DNA from: CAYMPW01 sp964558505
GTDB lineage: Archaea; Thermoplasmatota; Thermoplasmata; Methanomassiliicoccales; Methanomethylophilaceae
Length of the DNA: 32,432 nt
Direction of reading: 5' to 3'
Assembly: GCA_964558505.1 (NCBI GenBank)
Contig: CAZLEI010000017.1
Span: forward strand, 1-32,432
Each line of letters starts with the position of its first letter. Position 1 is the first letter of the stretch. The position numbers and the translations under genes are program-made. The notes beneath the pieces are model-generated. The model was not told the DNA's origin. It saw nothing but the letters and a program-made list of their open reading frames with translations, and did not search any database. Of the stretch, positions 31,189 through 32,432 are shown one piece after another.

Positions 31189-32121
31189 ATGGCCGCAATG
31201 GACGTTCTCACGAATATACGCTATTGGATACTCGCGGCCGTCGTGGTCGGTCTTCTGGTCGGCCCCATACCTCATGCCTCAGAGGTCATCACCATCGCAT
31301 TGATGATCATGATGAGCTTCTCCCTCGACGGCATAGAGTTCAAGAAGGGAGATTTCAAGAACAACGGCAAGAGCATGGTGCTGATGCTCCTGTGCTGCTA
31401 TGTCGTCTCCACGGGTGTGACGCTGCTGCTTGGACTGCCGTTCTACTTCTCGAACAAGGAGCTTTGGATCGGCTGGGTCCTGTTCGCGATAATACCCTGC
31501 GCTGTATCGGTGGTGACGACAACGTTCCTCGTCCGCGGGAATGTGAAACTGTCCGTGTTGGGATTATCAGCTGTGTATTTCGTCGCTCTCGCGCTCACAC
31601 CGCTGCTGTCTGCATTGATGCTCGGGGATTCCATGAGTCCGCTGGAGATCCTGAGGTACACAGTCCTGTTCATCGTCATCCCGTTGATGCTCACGTTGCC
31701 CATCAGGAAGCTCAAGATTGGAAGGACCCCCAAATCGATCATAATCAATATATCGTTCTTCCTGCTGATTTTCACAGCATTCGGGTCGAATCGCGGATAC
31801 CTATTTTCCGACCCCCTGCTGGTGGCCATCCTCGCGGTGATGATCGCGTTGAGGCTCGCTGTGATAATGTTCCCGATGGATGCACTGCTCAAACATCGCG
31901 GTGTTCCCCGGGACGACCGTGTCGTTTATGTTCTCATGAGCTTCTGGAAGAACACGGGGATGGGTGCTGCGATGGCCCTCGTGCTGTTCGACGGCATGCC
32001 CGAGGCCGCGCTCCCATGTGCGCTGGCCGTGGTCGTCGATATGATATGGCTCATCTTCGTTCTATGGTTCTACAATCCGAGCAGGTCTGCAGACGGCAAT
32101 GAACCCGGACTAGGCGTTTGA
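31189..32121 (+). CDS. Bile acid:sodium symporter (SBF/BASS) family transporter
   Basis: 310 residues with nine to ten hydrophobic helices. Seen: IALMIMMSFSLDGIEFKKGDF (the family pattern in which a second helix is followed by a polar turn), LFAIIPCAVSVVTTTFLVRGNVKLSVLGLSAVYFVALALTPLLSALMLGD (equivalent to the conserved sodium-site crossing helices) and a C-terminal FWKNTGMGAAMALVLF (equivalent to the second crossing region). Family members carry organic anions such as bile acids, pantothenate or pyruvate with sodium; the substrate here is unknown. The GAGGAG site 5 bases before the ATG fixes the start. It follows the helicase by 34 bases. Confidence 0.8.
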   Translation: MAAMDVLTNIRYWILAAVVVGLLVGPIPHASEVITIALMIMMSFSLDGIEFKKGDFKNNGKSMVLMLLCCYVVSTGVTLLLGLPFYFSNKELWIGWVLFAIIPCAVSVVTTTFLVRGNVKLSVLGLSAVYFVALALTPLLSALMLGDSMSPLEILRYTVLFIVIPLMLTLPIRKLKIGRTPKSIIINISFFLLIFTAFGSNRGYLFSDPLLVAILAVMIALRLAVIMFPMDALLKHRGVPRDDRVVYVLMSFWKNTGMGAAMALVLFDGMPEAALPCALAVVVDMIWLIFVLWFYNPSRSADGNEPGLGV

Positions 32122-32131
32122 GTTAAATATT
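32122..32131 (+). promoter_or_regulatory. TATA box of tRNA-Ser
   Basis: GTTAAATATT is centred about 27 bases before the first base of the tRNA. Confidence 0.55.
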
Positions 32132-32153
32132 GCCGGCCCATTGCGTGTGATGA

Positions 32154-32241
32154 GCGGAGGTGGCACAGCTTGGACTAATGCGCCGGTCTTGAAAACCGGT
32201 GGCGACTCGCCTCGGGAGTTCGAATCTCCCCCTCCGCGCCA
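32154..32241 (+). tRNA. tRNA-Ser(UGA), CCA encoded
   Basis: Acceptor stem GCGGAGG/CCTCCGC, anticodon stem CCGGT/ACCGG closing the loop CTTGAAA (anticodon TGA), a long variable arm GGCG/CGCC typical of class II tRNA-Ser, T arm GGGAG TTCGAAT CTCCC, discriminator G (the serine identity base) and an encoded CCA. No intron in the anticodon loop. Confidence 0.95.
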
Positions 32242-32432
32242 CTTCGTTCTATCCGCACAAGATCGGCAGGCATCCGCCCGATTATGCATCACTGAAGCCA
32301 TAGTGTAGCGTCTGTCCATATCTGATCTCACCACATATCCGCTATACCTATGGTGCTGGCTCATGGTGACCATGATGGCTGAAATTCTCGGACTTTGTAG
32401 GTACATCGGCCCCGCTTACGCGAGGCCGTCGA
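32242..32432. other. Spacer after tRNA-Ser, nothing recognised
   Basis: 191 bases to the window edge. There is no credible ORF and no tRNA or terminator hairpin of note. CATGGTGACCATG (near 32363) is an odd-centred palindrome of unclear meaning. Confidence 0.4.

Noticed and set aside
1..32432. Insertion sequences, prophage or plasmid genes
   Set aside because: No transposase, integrase, terminal inverted repeats or att-like duplication at the tRNA-Ser was seen.

Overview
The window is a 32.4 kb piece of an archaeal chromosome. Archaeal hallmarks are an aCPSF1/FttA-type termination nuclease, class I HMG-CoA reductase, archaeal-type PheT, SRP54, the tRNA methyltransferase TrmY, an archaeal CoaD, an XPD-family helicase, and TATA boxes placed about 25-30 bases before start codons without Shine-Dalgarno sites (leaderless genes). 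The mix of many Sel1-repeat proteins, rubrerythrin and moderately GC-rich coding sequence, plus the complete absence of TAG among 37 stop codons (32 TGA, 5 TAA), points to Thermoplasmata, most likely Methanomassiliicoccales (gut or anoxic-sediment methylotrophic methanogens that reserve UAG for pyrrolysine). This placement is inference; no methanogenesis or pyl gene lies in the window.

Layout. 0-3.4 kb: end of aCPSF1, rubrerythrin, a TPR protein, a nucleoside deoxyribosyltransferase, a DUF2188 protein and a small membrane protein. 3.5-6.2 kb: a large membrane protein of unknown function, a doubtful small Cys-containing ORF and HMG-CoA reductase. 6.3-8.4 kb: pheT and a one-Cys peroxiredoxin. 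8.4-12.1 kb, minus strand: a tightly packed srp54-trmY-DUF2116-coaD/NTPase operon, preceded by a DUF3795 Cys-rich gene. The srp54 gene carries a 100-N assembly gap flanked by an exact 55-bp duplicate; collapsing it restores an intact 449-residue protein. 12.3-13.5 kb: a coiled-coil protein with three DxDGDGxPD repeats. 13.5-13.9 kb: gene-free, with hairpins, a possible ncRNA. 13.9-15.8 kb: purB and two small ORFs. 16.1-17.4 kb: a trypsin-like protease without signal peptide, coupled to a flavin-reductase-like protein.

17.8-26.4 kb is the most distinctive region: six Sel1-repeat proteins surround a membrane-anchored zinc-ribbon/transglutaminase-like protein, a YgiQ-type radical SAM enzyme and an HExxH metallopeptidase; the last two are translationally coupled to two of the Sel1 genes. 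26.6-28.0 kb: pyridoxal/pyridoxamine kinase coupled to a GNAT acetyltransferase. 28.1-32.4 kb: a TPR protein, an XPD/DinG-like helicase, a bile-acid:sodium symporter family transporter and tRNA-Ser(UGA).

Two structural habits recur. Three convergent gene pairs abut with no spacer, their stops forming the palindrome TGATCA. Five genes have a perfect GC-rich hairpin 3-9 bases after the stop codon.
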